From: Xenopus tropicalis
Taxonomy: Eukaryota > Chordata > Amphibia > Anura > Pipidae
DNA length: 64,000 nucleotides
Assembly (NCBI RefSeq): GCF_000004195.4
Contig: NC_030683.2
Span: 51,783,358-51,847,357, forward strand
Direction: 5' to 3'
Position 1 is the first letter of the stretch, and the number at the start of each line of letters is the position of its first letter. This document shows, piece by piece, positions 31,871-43,914 of the stretch. The position numbers and the translations under genes are program-made. The notes beneath the pieces are model-generated. The model did no database searches and was not told the origin of the DNA. It worked only from the letters and a program-made list of their open reading frames with translations.

Positions 31871-33318
31871 GTAAAAATGGCACTAGGATATAGTTTCCAT
31901 TTCAAAGAAGAATGAAATATAGAAATACTATGGACCGTCAATTTGTTGGATATAACTTAACTTTTATGTTATTAAAACAGAAAGCAAAATTGTGTTCAGC
32001 ACACTGATATATGTGATATATTGCTCTTAGCAACTTAGTATTGCTCTAAGCAACTAAGCTTAGATTCACCATCTTTGAGCTGTATAGCTTTACTGAGAGA
32101 TCCACCAACATTCTTCATACATGATGATTATTTGTCTTGCTAATTACTGCACACTTTAGCTCAAGGCAGATGACACATAGAAGTAGTTTCCACAGTCTTA
32201 ATATATATGTTGACTGCAGAAGGGCAAATTTCACTAGACACCACCTGCTTTTTTATGCCAATAATTTTAATGAACAATGCAATGTATTGTAACCATATTG
32301 TAATAAGTGGGACCTCGCTTTATTGGGGTAATCTACAAATGATATAATTGCATGAATCATTAGTTGATTGATTTGTAAAACATACATTGTGCATTGAAAT
32401 GTAAAGTGTATTTTAGCATTAATAATATATTTGCATTTATTTGCTGGCTATCACAACATGACAAATGAAACAGATATGTTAAATGTATTTTTTTTTCTGG
32501 GAGGAGGGGGATGTATATCTTCAGTACTTAGTGCTATTATCACTGTAATACTTGTCATCTCCTTGGCTGCAGCATCTTAATGACTGTGAGCAGTTTCAGA
32601 AATGTACTGGAATGGCATTTTAAAATACCAAGAATTAATTACAGCAATTTTAATTAATCGCTAAGAGGAATATAGAATAGGCAGACACACAGGAATGAGA
32701 TTTTGCTTTCATCTTCTGCCAAAAGGTTACATCTCTTACAGCTGTTTAAATGACTAACACCTCAGATGACAGTGTAAATTGGATTGTTGTAAAATGCAAA
32801 GAGACATCAAACCCCCTTATTGTAATAAATCTGCCCAGGAGTGTTATCAACAACTCCTGTAAGTCAATAAGTTATTGAAAAATCAGCAAAATTTAAAAAT
32901 TGTAAGGCTTTTAAATGTATACTCTCAGATATTGCTACAATATCATTCCATTGAAAAATATACGTTTTGATATATTTTGAATTGCAATGGTTCAAAGGGT
33001 TTCTATTTTCAACAAACCAACAACAGAAAATAATAATGTTGTCTTTCATAGGAATAGTGTCTTCGTCAGAGAAACCAATCTGTGGCCTATAATCTATAGT
33101 CCTATGATCTATAGGCCACAGGGCATTTTTTCTTAAAATATTGTAGCATTCTTCCTTAACTTGCCTACGTAATTTAATCTCTCCAATATGATGGTAAACT
33201 TATCAAATTTCAAGTAAGTGATCAGTTTTACTACAATGATATTTTGAGTCTGACAGCTGTCACAAGGAGACATGAATCAGCATCTGTTATCTATGATACT
33301 AATTGCAGTGTCATCTAG
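31871..33318. other. Unassigned; possible conserved non-coding block
   Basis: About 1.4 kb. 32560-32830 is repeat-free and has AGAATTAATTACAGC and TTTTAATTAATCGC, homeodomain-type cores close together. A hairpin with 12-bp perfect arms lies at 33080-33091 / 33110-33121 (CTGTGGCCTATA and its complement). No coding frame. Confidence 0.4.
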
Positions 33319-33755
33319 TTTAAAGGAGAAGGAAAGGTAAAAACTAAGTAAGCTTTATCAGAAAGGCCTATGTAAATACAGCCATAAGCACTCACAGAAA
33401 AGCTGCACTGAGTTCTCCGTCAAAAGATTTGTTGTGCCAGTTTTCCTCTACCAGAGACACACAGCTCTCTCCTCTCTCCCCTCTCCTGCTCCCCCCTCCC
33501 TCAAGAATGCTAAGAACTCCCCCCCTTAGGAATGTGGATCTGAGCCAATCAGCAGGAAGCTTCCTCGTAGTCTTACAAACTGAGCATGTACAGGGGTCTG
33601 GGTCTTGGTGCGGAGCGAGGCATTATGGGAACTTTCTTTACACAGCTCAGCGTTTTTTCTTCTGATCATCTGAGCAGGTGAAATATGGGCCCTTAAGGGC
33701 ACTATTGAGACTTAAGGTATGCCTGCAGCTTGAGATTAACTCTTTATTAGCCTTC
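33319..33755. mobile_element. TTAAAGGAGAAGGAAAGG repeat (T2/Kolobok-like)
   Basis: Starts at a TTAA (33320-33323) with TTAAAGGAGAAGGAAAGGT, the TTAAAGG start of T2-type elements in frogs. The interior is GC-richer: CTCTCCCCTCTCCTGCTCCC, GAGCCAATCAGCAGGAAGC, GAGCGAGGCATTATGGGAAC. I cannot find the matching right end (TCCTTTAA), so it is 3'-truncated or decayed. The right border is a guess. Open frames across it are not genes. Confidence 0.6.
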
Positions 33756-35163
33756 GTTACAATTTTAGTAGCTCAGCTAGAAGACAAATGCTGTATAGCA
33801 GTTACTATTTTATTTAAATCAAGTTATGTTTTCCTTGACTCTACAGAAATTTCTTTGTTACCCACAACTATTGATATTTCACCCAATATCCATCTGATTT
33901 TTACTTGGCAGCAGCAAAAGGATGTGCCAAAATGACTGGTCAGTCATGGAGAAACATGTGAGAATTCTAACTATTGCTTTAAAATATATGTTAACTACAC
34001 ACACCAAATAATAACTTTTTCAGTGAGGAAAAATTGTCTGTCACCAAACTGGATTATTTAAAGTTACTTCCTGCAATTGTTTTTGTTGATTACTTTCTTT
34101 TGCATGTTTTCCACATGTAAGCCATATTTACCACAACTGGTAAATCTTGAAGGCTTCCAAGTAGTTTAAATTATCCACAGTTATGTATAATGGCAGATCA
34201 ACTTGTCAGAATGAGTGATTGCTTTGAGGAGTTAAACATATTCCCTTCTATGGGGTTTAAGAGCTCTATGCCAGTACTAAATTCTAACTCACATTTAACA
34301 CATTAATCCACAATGCAAACAGCAAATAATAACATATCTTCTCAGTACTGGAAAATATTTCAGTCAAAATCTTCCAACCAAATGGACACATGCGCCAAAG
34401 AAATGCCTCTCAAAGACTATTATACATGGGATAAGGAAAAAGAGCAAATGTAAGAAAAGTAAGAGTAAAACAAAAAACCCAAAGAAGATTTATGAGTATT
34501 TCTTTTTTAGTAAATATTGAAAACATTGAAATTGACAACATTTTTACCAGAACAAAAAGTGTTTATTTTTTAATATTTATTTTCAACTAGTTCATAAGGC
34601 CTTTGTGCGTTTGACAGGTCTGCTTTGAATGGATGAAGAAGAAATTTGTAGATTTTTAAAAAATGACCAGACTTTGATGGAGTTGATCCAGTCTACACAA
34701 GTTAAATGACCTGTAGAATAAACTCTTTAAGAGAATATAATGTTCTAAAGCTAGTAATCAGATAATGTGTCATCACAGGTCTTAGTGAGTAAACACTTAT
34801 TTGTTATGGCTATGGATACAGATTATGTGTATGCACTGCCATATTAAACAATACAATTCAAGCAGAATAAGGGATGTTTGTCATTAAATGGTGCTAATGG
34901 GAAAGTAACATTTTAGCAGGAATGAGCAAACTTTCAACTGGTGCTGTTTTGCATGAAAATTATCAGTTTAGCCAGCACTGGACTTTTTTGTGAATCCAGA
35001 CTATAGTATATATACTGTAGTACTATAGTTCACAAAAAAAAAAATATAACACATTCTTTGGTATTATTTTAACTGAACAGACTAAAGTTTTAGATATTAC
35101 TTGGATACTGCTTTGGCTAGCACTCAAACCTATAAAAGAACTGTTTTTATTAAGCATCATCTG
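33756..35163. other. Unassigned, gene-free
   Basis: About 1.4 kb of AT-rich sequence without recognised repeats or genes. Confidence 0.5.
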
Positions 35164-35448
35164 TAGTGAAGAGCACATTTTTTGGTCAGGTATGGATTTG
35201 TGGCAAAATTCCGCATTTTGCCAATGGTGAATATTTCTACCAAACTGCCTTAAAAATTTACCGTGAAAAGGTTGACTTTAAAAAACACCCATACATATAC
35301 TTCACAGAAAAGGTCACTGGCAAAAAAGTCACAGCAAAAAAACCCCATAGATTCCACTATATTTGGCATGGAAAAAGTAGCTGTAAGAAAGTTGCAGCGA
35401 AAAAATGCACATTGACTTCAATTCATTTTCCACATTTGCTCATCCTCT
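35164..35448. mobile_element. Family-B MITE copy 6, diverged
   Basis: Left TAGTGAAGAGCACATTTTTT with GGTATGGATTTGTGGCAAAA and CCGCATTTTGCCAATGG. Right ends TTCCACATTTGCTCATCCTC. Interior repeats of aaaaagt(t/c)(g/a)c. A 117-codon open frame across it is incidental. Confidence 0.7.
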
Positions 35449-38347
35449 TTTTATCTGCAGATTTTCTCATCTGCTCATCTGCTTTTCATTTATTAAACAG
35501 TATTGATACAGTGTTTTAAGCAAAGCTTGGTAAAAGCTAGTAAATTAAGCTTTTCATAAATAAATAAATATTAATCTCTTAAGAATGTCGACCCTGTTCT
35601 AATGTTTCTGTAGGTCTATGTAACACTGCTGGATCATATTTAAATACTGATACTGTATTTTTGTAGACTGTGAAAGAGGTTAATTCACTTGAAATTCTCT
35701 TCCAAAAATATGTTTACCTGTATATCTCATTTTTAACATAATTAGAAGTGATTTATATTTTTATGAATTCAACATACATTTGCCAGGTACCTTTGCAGCA
35801 TTCATATCAAAAAAGTATCCCAAACTACATACAGAATTATGGTAGTATATCACATTTTATTTAGACAAATTAAAAATATACAAACCCCCCGATATGCTGC
35901 CTTACACATTTAAAAATATACATATATAAAATTATAAAAAAAAAAAATCAGAATTTTTTACAGAATATGAGCATCTTTAACAATTTAACTGTTTAATCCC
36001 TTTTTCATACAGTATTTATTTTTCTTATGTCTGTACTGACTTTCATTTTAGACATTTATTATATTACTAAAAAAAATGTATTCTATATTTCTGTATGTAG
36101 AACATTTTAGTTAGCTTTGGAATGGTATCACAGCCCCCTTTGTATTTGTTAAGAATAATGTTCAGTATCTATTCAAGTTATTTCTTAACAAATACAAAGA
36201 GGTTTGTTGGAACATTCCAAGGTTAACTAAAATGCACTTCAAACACACAAGAAAGTTGGTCATATTATTCATGGCAGTCACCTTCTAGGTTATTTGCATT
36301 TCTTATAAAAATGTTGTCCTTGCCAAAGACAACATGGCAGTCTCAATATGGGAGAGATCTCTAAGGTTAACACAGATTCTAAAGGCAAAAGGCACCAATA
36401 AAGTGATGGGGGTGAGGGTGCTACAATTATATAATAGTTTAGAAACCCTTCCTGCTCAAAATACTGCATAAAGAGGGTTGTGGAATAATCACAAAAAAGA
36501 GATTAATGTATGTTTCCCGGAACTATTTAATACTAGTAAATCATTCTTTGCAAGTGCATATGTTTGCAAAAACTAGGGGTTTTAAGTACTGATAATGATC
36601 AAAAGTTGCAAAGGATCATCCCCTTTTTAATATATATTAAGAATGCAAGTGTGTTGTTGAAGTGTCTTCTTCATTTCCATAAACATCATTATGAGATACT
36701 CTAACACTGTTGGATCTTATAAAAGCTTTTAAACGAGCGCAGCAATTGCAAAATAGTGCCTAGATTGGGGTTGAATTTGAAGACTTGGTTTGGTTTTTAG
36801 TCTTCTGCTGTTCTAGTTTATACCAGCTGATCATTTAATTGCTAATAAGTAATAACACTATTCCTTTCAGCTGTATCCTATTAATAAAATGATTTCAATT
36901 GTTATTATGGAGAAACTGAGCATTGTTGCTCAAAGCAAATTAATGAATGAAGTACTTAAGATTCACTTGCTTGTTGCACTAAAGCCTGTTTTCCATGAGT
37001 TTTTATACTTACTTTTTATACTTGCTTGACTCTTGTTATAGCTGCAATGTTCCTGTATTTATCAGTGTGTTTCAAATATAATGTATAGAGTCTTTAAATA
37101 TATGCACCTAGAAATAGTTTTTTTGTTTGTCACATTTAAGATGGTTATGATTCATTATTAAGCCAATTACAGCACAGAAGGAGAAAAATATGAAGTGATG
37201 AATACATACGCATTAATTTTTAAACAAGGGAACTTTCAGTACCATTTAAGTACATTCATTTCATACTTTGAAGCATGATTCTTTTAGCTAATGTAGAAAA
37301 ACACATCAACTAGCTAGAAAAGATATGTTAGTTTTCTCTTGACACATTGACAGTTGTAAAGAAAGTCTCTTTCAAATAGGAAGCTGGCTACAAGGCAGAT
37401 GGAAGTTGATGGCACACATCCATTGTCATATGGGCTTGTTTTCCTGAACCTCTAGTAAAATTAATGGCTTGTTTTAATGCTTTTCCTGCATATTGCTTTT
37501 TGAACAAACATTTTGTTTCATTCTTTTGAAAGAATATTGCATATTCACATTTTAGATTTATCATCTATTAGTAATTCACTCTATCTTTAATGTTTTATTT
37601 GCAGTACATTTATGATACAGACAGGCAGCTAGGAAATGTAATCCATAACCTAAATAAAAACCTCTCACCCAGTTTTCTGCAGAGATATGTATTTATATCC
37701 TCCTTTTTATTGGGTATAAAAAGAATAGCCACGGTGCCATTATTACAGTTTGATAATCTTCCATAATATTCTTATCAGTTTGCAAAAATCCATTTGCTTT
37801 CATGACTAGTGTTAATGTTTTTTTTAATCAGTGCAGGGGTTAAAACAGCAGTAGTTACTTAGTGCCTTCATTGCTAGCAACAATGCCTTTTGCTGGCCCT
37901 GAACCCACTGCTTTCAGACAGATGTAAGGGGGTAACTCCTTGACATTCAGAAAATATTCACATACATGTGTGGGGGAAAAAAATGTAGTAATGTAGTTGT
38001 AGTCTTACATAATTAATCATTATGGGCTCAAAATCTTGTAGTAAAAAAAAATCTGTGACTACTTTGATCATAATGTTCTGTATAAAAAAGGTAGAATCTT
38101 AGCCATTGTGATTGGGAGAACTGTAGCCTTGTGAGAAAAGGAAAAGTAACAATCTGATTTTACTAGCTATCTCAAATTACACTATTAAATTATCTTCTGA
38201 AGCACTGTACAAATCATCAGAGTGAACCCATATTAGGAGATGCTAAATGTGCAGTTTGAGAGAAGAACCAAAAAAGATTGCAGAGCTTTTAGAAAACTGT
38301 GTAAAAGGCTGAAGAAAAGTTAAAAAACATCTTGGGGCTGGCAAGAG
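35449..38347. other. Unassigned, repeat-poor
   Basis: About 2.9 kb, mostly AT-rich. It contains the long imperfect hairpin at 36103-36234 (own entry) and a possible conserved block at 36800-36990 (TAATTGCTAATAAGTAATAA, AATTGTTATTATGGAGAAAC). No gene. Confidence 0.45.
36103..36234. repeat. Long imperfect hairpin (53-bp arms)
   Basis: Left arm 36103-36155 and right arm 36182-36234 are inverted repeats at about 44 of 53 positions. The inner 17 bp are perfect (TTTGTATTTGTTAAGAA at 36139-36155 against 36182-36198) and the outer 11 too (CATTTTAGTTA). Spacer 26 nt. It could be a tiny MITE or a hairpin RNA precursor. No family recognised. Confidence 0.8.
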
Positions 38348-38495
38348 TAGTGATGAGCAAAATTTTTTGCCAGGTTGCGCTTAAACCCCCCCCCCCAAAA
38401 AAAAACCATTAGTGTGCGGAATGGAAAATGCATTTCAGGAATTTTCGCTCCACATTTTTCTAGAAAACAAAATGGGACAGATTTGCTTATCACTG
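38348..38495. mobile_element. Family-B MITE copy 7, short
   Basis: Left TAGTGATGAGCAAAATTTTT with GCCAGGTTGCGC, right ATGGGACAGATTTGCTTATC ACTGG. The interior is shortened and holds a C-run followed by an A-run (38387-38405). Confidence 0.75.
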
Positions 38496-39400
38496 GAGAA
38501 GAATATGAGGTTTGATGATATTGCACAATTAATATATTATTTATATTAATTATAGGTGTGGAAATGTCTCCACTATCGTTCAGCAATATAATTTTTGGAA
38601 TCATCTATGATTAAAAGTTGCATTGCTCAGTTTCATGCACTTACCACTTGCACTTATACTGGAAATGTAGTAGGAGTAAAACAAAAAAAGATTTAGTCAG
38701 TAGTCCATCAAGACCAAAGCAGGAGTAAGGGAGAAAAGAGGGTAGAAAAATGGTGGCAGCTAGGGTGCTTTGATTGCCACTGGTTATAATAAAGAGGGTA
38801 AATAGCTGCTACAAATAGCAATAATGGAGAAAAGAGGTGAATGGATAATTTTCACAAAACTTGTTATTGACAGATATTGTGTTAGATCAATAAAAGATAA
38901 ATGGAATTGGTAATACAGTTGCAAATGTAATGTGCTTTTGAGATTATAAATAAACGAGAATTTACCTTTTTAAGCTTATTTGGCACAAAGTCCATAGCTT
39001 ATTGTTGTGGAGTTCAAGAGAGCCTTGTTCCTAACACTTACATGGAATAGTCAGTAAATACAATTCTCTTAATGTCCATTGTGAATGTGTATGCCTATTG
39101 GTTATATGTGATATTTGTTTCATTGTCTGGTGGAAATTTTTGTGCCTCTACAATCAGATGCAAAGATTTACTTCTGAAATTAGTAAGGAAGTGAGCAGCA
39201 CCATCAGCTAACAAAAGCTTGTCAGTATTAAGTGAAAAGAAATGTTTAGCCTCCCTGTTCAACCAAGGGCACTTTCCATTTGTCTGCCTGGCTTAACAGC
39301 CAGTATAATAAAATGTTCACAACACCAAATCCTCCATTGATGGTTACCCCTTTAGGATTCCTGTTTGCCCACCATGGATTCAGTTATGCAGTGACCAAAA

Positions 39401-39433
<33 letters not shown>

Positions 39434-40081
39434 GGTATTTTAGCTTGAGTACTGAAACTGGCATTTTCTTGTTAAGGAAATTTTATATAATTAGTAAGCT
39501 TACAAAATTCTTTCATTTTTTTGCACATCAAATTATCCCAATATTCTATAGAGGTTGCAAGGTTTGCAAAACATAACATCTAATAAATATAGATATAAAA
39601 ATAAATATAATTTCTGCTTTTAAAAAAATGTTGGTTTATATTGCTACAAGCAAAATTTAAAAATATTATGAAGCATTCATCTTTGATTAGATATAATATT
39701 ATAACACTGTGGTAATTTATTTTATAGCATAAAACTTGGCAAGAGACAACAGAAAAAAAACATTTGCAGGAATTTCCTCTGATTTTTGAACAATGACTAG
39801 ATTATTTTTAGTTTAAAGGATTGTGTCTTATGTTTAAATACAATGAAAACTGTAATAATGTGTTATTGCTAACGAGTAAAACTATCAATCGGCAGTATTT
39901 ATTAAATGAGAGTCCACAAAAAGTCACCAGAAAAGATATGTTTATAAACCATTTCATTTGGCAATATTAAGGTTTTTATTGAACAATAAGCATTTTATGT
40001 TTATATGTACTGCTCCATTATTAGAATCAATGCAAACTTCAATGCAGTATTTTTGCCTCACTCGAGCATTTATATGTTTTT
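38496..40081. other. Unassigned; (ATT)n inside
   Basis: About 1.6 kb of AT-rich DNA. (ATT)n at 39400-39432, about 11 units. The open frame over 39280-39576 runs through that tract and is not convincing. Confidence 0.5.
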
Positions 40082-40480
40082 TTAAAGGGGACCTGTGCCC
40101 CTCAAAAAATAATCCCACATTTATTTCTATCATGTAAGTTGAGCAAAATAAACTTCACTTAAACTATATAAATAATATCAATCTTTTTCCCTTCAGTTTT
40201 GGAATTGCTCAATCACAGCAAGCAGACAAGTGCCATTTGCATCATGCCAAAATCTTGTTTATTTGATAGAATGGGGGACCTGATGCCCATGCCCATGCAC
40301 TGGCTACACAATTAGATGGTGAGGAGGAAAGGGAAAAGTGAGAAGTGCAGTGACATCTAGGAAGTGTTAAATGGAAATTTAAAGTTATTGTCTGCCCCGC
40401 CACTATGCCAAAGGCAGGCAATATATGATTGACAGCTGGGATTTTTAATGCCTTTATAATGGGTATGTATATGTTAATGA
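40082..40480. mobile_element. TTAAAGGGGACCTGT repeat (T2-like)
   Basis: Begins at TTAA (40082-40085) with TTAAAGGGGACCTGTGCCCC, a T2-type start. The interior TGAGCAAAATAAACTTCACT, GCAGACAAGTGCCATTTGCA and TGATTGACAGCTGGGA runs to a less certain right edge. Non-coding. Confidence 0.55.
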
Positions 40481-40621
40481 AAAAAGTAATATGGATTTCA
40501 TGTTCAATTTTGAAAGGGCTTTTATTATGCAGATTTTTTTATGTCTGGGTGACATTTGCTGATTTCCAAACAGAAAAAAATATGTGTTAAAAATATTAAA
40601 ACCCCATATGACTATCCTAAT

Positions 40622-40814
40622 TAGTGATGAGCAAAACTTTTCAACAGGCATGGGTTCGCAGCGAATTTCCATGTTTTGCCATTGGCAAAACAGATGAAAA
40701 ATTTGCTACAGAAAAATCTGTCAAAAAAATGCAGCAAATTTTATGTCATTTCGCAAATCTTTTCAAAGTTTCGCAAATAAGCGAAGCGAAATGGGACAGA
40801 TTCGCTTATTACTA
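40622..40814. mobile_element. Family-B MITE copy 8
   Basis: Left TAGTGATGAGCAAAACTTTT with CAGGCATGGGTTCGCAGCGA. Right CGAAATGGGACAGATTCGCT then TATTACTA. About 190 bp. Confidence 0.85.
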
Positions 40815-41274
40815 ATCCTGATTAGTGAAATACTTTCAACAAATTTAGAGTTCAGAAATGCTGTTTTGACAGGGTTTATTGCTCTTTATTTCACAGCCTT
40901 GAAAGAAGCAACAAGTGTTTCTTTGCAATCAATGTTAATCGTTAATTGCAGAATTATGTAGTTATTAGAACAGTGTATGGACTCATACCTAAAACTAAGA
41001 AATACCTTTTCCCTCTTAAGACAAAGCATTAATTATTACCAAAATAGCAAATGTATAGTATATGTTTGTTTCTTTTGAAGAGATTCTGACACCAAAAATA
41101 AGACCTTTTCATACCCATCATAACATTGTCTTTTCATGCTAATTATAATTTTGCCTCAGAAGTATTTGCTTGATGCTTTTACATTATCTATCTGATCCCC
41201 CATGTTTATGAGGGGGCTGCCATATTTGTGCAGGAGTAGTTCCTTAGCATTAGAAGCTATAACTGTTGAGAAGG
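40815..41274. other. Unassigned spacer
   Basis: About 460 bp, AT-rich, nothing recognised. Confidence 0.4.
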
Positions 41275-41299
41275 GACAATCAGGTTGGCAAAACAGTCA

Positions 41300-41629
41300 G
41301 ATTTTCCCTCCCCGAATCAGTCGTGCTGGCTGATACATTATATAACTTTAAGAAGGGGCTGGATGGCTTCTTAGCAAGTGAGGGAATACAGGGTTATGGG
41401 AGATAGCTCTTAGTACTAGTTGATCCAGGGACTGGTCCGATTGCCATCTTGGAGTCAGGAAGGAATTTTTTCCCCTCTGCGGCAAATTAGAGAGGCTTCA
41501 GATGGGGTTTTTTGCCTTCCTCTGCATCAACTAGTAGTTAGGCAGGTTATATATAGGCATTATGGTTGAACTTGATGGACGTATGTCTTTTTTCAACCCA
41601 ACTTACTATGTTACTATGTTACTATGTAT
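41300..41629 (+). mobile_element. CR1 LINE 3' end, copy 1
   Basis: Starts in the last codons of ORF2 (ESVVLADTLYNFKKGLDGFL, ASEGIQGYG around 41315-41400). A 3' UTR follows with CTAGTTGATCCAGGGACTGG, GAAGGAATTTTTTCCCCTCT and TTGAACTTGATGGACGTATG, ending in TTACTATGTTACTATGTTAC. 5'-truncated, as is usual for CR1. Confidence 0.85.
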
Positions 41630-41652
41630 TTAGGAACTTCAGGTAACAATTA

Positions 41653-41760
41653 CAGGTATGTGATGCGTTATGCAGAATGCTCGGGACCTATGGTTTTCTG
41701 GATAAGGGATCTTTACGTTATTTGGAACTTTCTGGATAATGGGTTTCCGGATAAGGGATC
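41653..41760. mobile_element. Family-E element, left fragment
   Basis: CAGGTATGTGATGCGTTATG, AATGCTCGGGACCTATGG, TTTCTGGATAAGGGATCTTT, then GGAACTTTCTGGATAATGGG, as in the ends of family E but lacking the middle. Looks like an internally deleted copy. Confidence 0.7.
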
Positions 41761-43190
41761 ATGAGCAAAAAATGATCAACATGACCTATAGGTAACTTTT
41801 GTACATTCAGATTTTGAAGAGTAGCTTTTTATTGTCAGTATCACTTTAAACCAGTGTATAGTTATATTCACAAAACACATAGTTATACAAGAGATGATCC
41901 AAGACTGTTGATATATTTAAAAATTAAGTCTGTAAGCGCTGCAATGGTTTAATAACTCTAACCAAAGTAGTGTAATTGGACAATTAATTAAAAATTGGCA
42001 ATAAGGCATTTATCTTGGGTACTTAGAACATATTAAAGAACTTTCCAAAACAATATTATTTGATGCCTTAAGATTTGAAAAATTAGTCAACAAAACATAT
42101 TTGCTGTGGGCTGAGAATTGTATTGTATTATTTATGTATTTTATCTGCTTAAATATTTTTTTAATTTAAGTTGCAAACAGTCCATTATATATTGGCTAAG
42201 AATGTAGCTTTAGAATGCCTTTTATGTCTCTTGACATAGTACAAGTTTGGATATATGGATCTGAATTATTAGGGTGTATCTGTGCTATTAAACTAACAGT
42301 TCTGAATACATAGTTGGCACCAGGGACAATAAAATAACTTCAAGACATAATAAAATACAATATAAAATAATGCATATGCATATTTATCAGTTCAGATGAT
42401 TTGAATATATTTAAGCATGTACTGAAACAGAGAAGGAATACAAAAAATACAAGGTTTCCAAGAGACATAGAGCTAAGATGTTGTGCAGTCCAACAGCATA
42501 TCACAAAGCACCTCAAAACTTTAACATGTTGAGTTTAGAGCAAAGACCTGAGATAGGTAAAAACAAATGACAGCTAAGGGACAGAACTTAATCCATCCCT
42601 AAATTGCTGTAATAGTAAGGATATCTTACAACAACATAGATTTTGTAACTGCTTCACCTAGAACTACACTTAAGGTGGCCATACACTGTGTTTTTATAAA
42701 CTTCTCTGCATTTTCTGACTTCTCCCATAAAAAAATATCAACAACATTTCATGTGAGTTTAATGAGCCCCTCATCAAGTCATCATTTATAATATTCTACT
42801 AGTATTATATGTTTGAATGATAATTATTTTGTATAGTTCAGACCCGGACCTCTCCAAGTATTCGGTTGACTGACTGCTTTGCTCCTATGAGAAATTATAT
42901 TATCATTTTTGGTTCAATGCCTTCAATTATTTAATACAGCCATATGTTTTGACCTTATGGGCAGTTTTTGCTTAACAGATGTCCCAGATTCAATATAAAT
43001 TTCCAAAAATGAATGTGCTTGTTTTATGAACTAATCTTTTTTTAGTAATGTGAACTTTTAATTTATATCTCAATTAAAATTTGTTCTTATTGAAAGCTAT
43101 TATATATTTAGAACTCAGTGCTTCACACAAAAGATTAATTTTCTATTCATTCTATATTTTATATGTGAACATATAGAGCATCATTGCTTA
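41761..43190. other. Unassigned, AT-rich, gene-free
   Basis: About 1.4 kb. No recognised repeat or gene. Confidence 0.5.
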
Positions 43191-43280
43191 TAAGTGATGA
43201 GCAAATTTTTAGGCATGGATTTGCAGCAAATTTCTGCATGTAGACTATTGGCGAATTGTTTCAAATTCGCCATGGAAAAA
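43191..43280. mobile_element. Family-B MITE, left fragment
   Basis: TAAGTGATGAGCAAATTTTT, GGCATGGATTTGCAGCAAAT and GGCGAATTGTTTCAAATTCG match family B. The right end is missing. Confidence 0.65.
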
Positions 43281-43622
43281 TACATATCCAAATTAATTTA
43301 GTACAACATTTCTTTCATTTTTCAAAACTGAAATAAATAAAATGATGTTAACCATTAAAAACATACTGGAACCTCTTCTGTAGTGTAAAGCTAAAGCAAT
43401 CCTTATTAAAAAACAATACGTGGAGATGTGGAAAGATGTAGAGATTCATCTTTAAGTCATAAGTGGGTAGAGGTTAATAAAAAGTACATGAAACCATAGC
43501 AGGCATAGTTACCCATAGCATCCAATTAACTCTTTGTTTTCAGAAATTTGACTAGTAAATGCTATCTCCTGGTTGCTACATGTGACTAGAACTATACATT
43601 TCTACCTTCAATGCATTACTCC
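43281..43622. other. Unassigned; possible family-H fragment
   Basis: 43490-43580 holds ATAGTTACCCATAGCATCCA and AAATGCTATCTCCTGGTTGC, similar to family H. The rest is unassigned. Confidence 0.4.
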
Positions 43623-43690
43623 TAGTGATGAGCAAATTTGTCCTGTTTCGTTGGAAAATTTGCAGCGAAAACGGTGAAAAATCTGTGAAA
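43623..43690. mobile_element. Family-B MITE, fragment
   Basis: TAGTGATGAGCAAATTTGTC, CTGTTTCGTTGGAAAATTTG. Cut off where CR1 sequence begins, so the LINE insertion or a rearrangement truncated it. Confidence 0.7.
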
Positions 43691-43914
43691 TGGCTCTTTA
43701 GCAAGTGAGGAAATACAGGGTTATGGAAGATAGCTCTTAGTAAAAGTTGATCCAATTGCTTTCTTGGAATCTGGAAGGAATTTTTCCCCCTCTGCGGCAA
43801 ATTATAATAGCATTAGATTTTTTTTTTTGCCTTCCTGCAGTTAGGCAGGTTATATATAGGCATTAAGGTTGAACTTGATGGACTTATGTCTTTTTTCAAC
43901 CTAACTTACTAAAG
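43691..43914 (+). mobile_element. CR1 LINE 3' end, copy 2
   Basis: Begins in the ORF2 end (TTAGCAAGTGAGGAAATACA) and runs through GAAGGAATTTTTCCCCCTCT, TTAGGCAGGTTATATATAGG and TTGAACTTGATGGACTTATG to CAACCTAACTTACT. Same subfamily as 41300-41629, shorter, and without the multi-unit ACTATGTT end. Confidence 0.8.

Noticed and set aside
35166..35519. 117-codon Lys-rich frame
   Set aside because: Nearly all of it is a family-B MITE; no conserved domain.
39280..39576. 98-codon frame with a poly-Tyr run
   Set aside because: The tyrosines are the (ATT)n microsatellite; no homology on either side.
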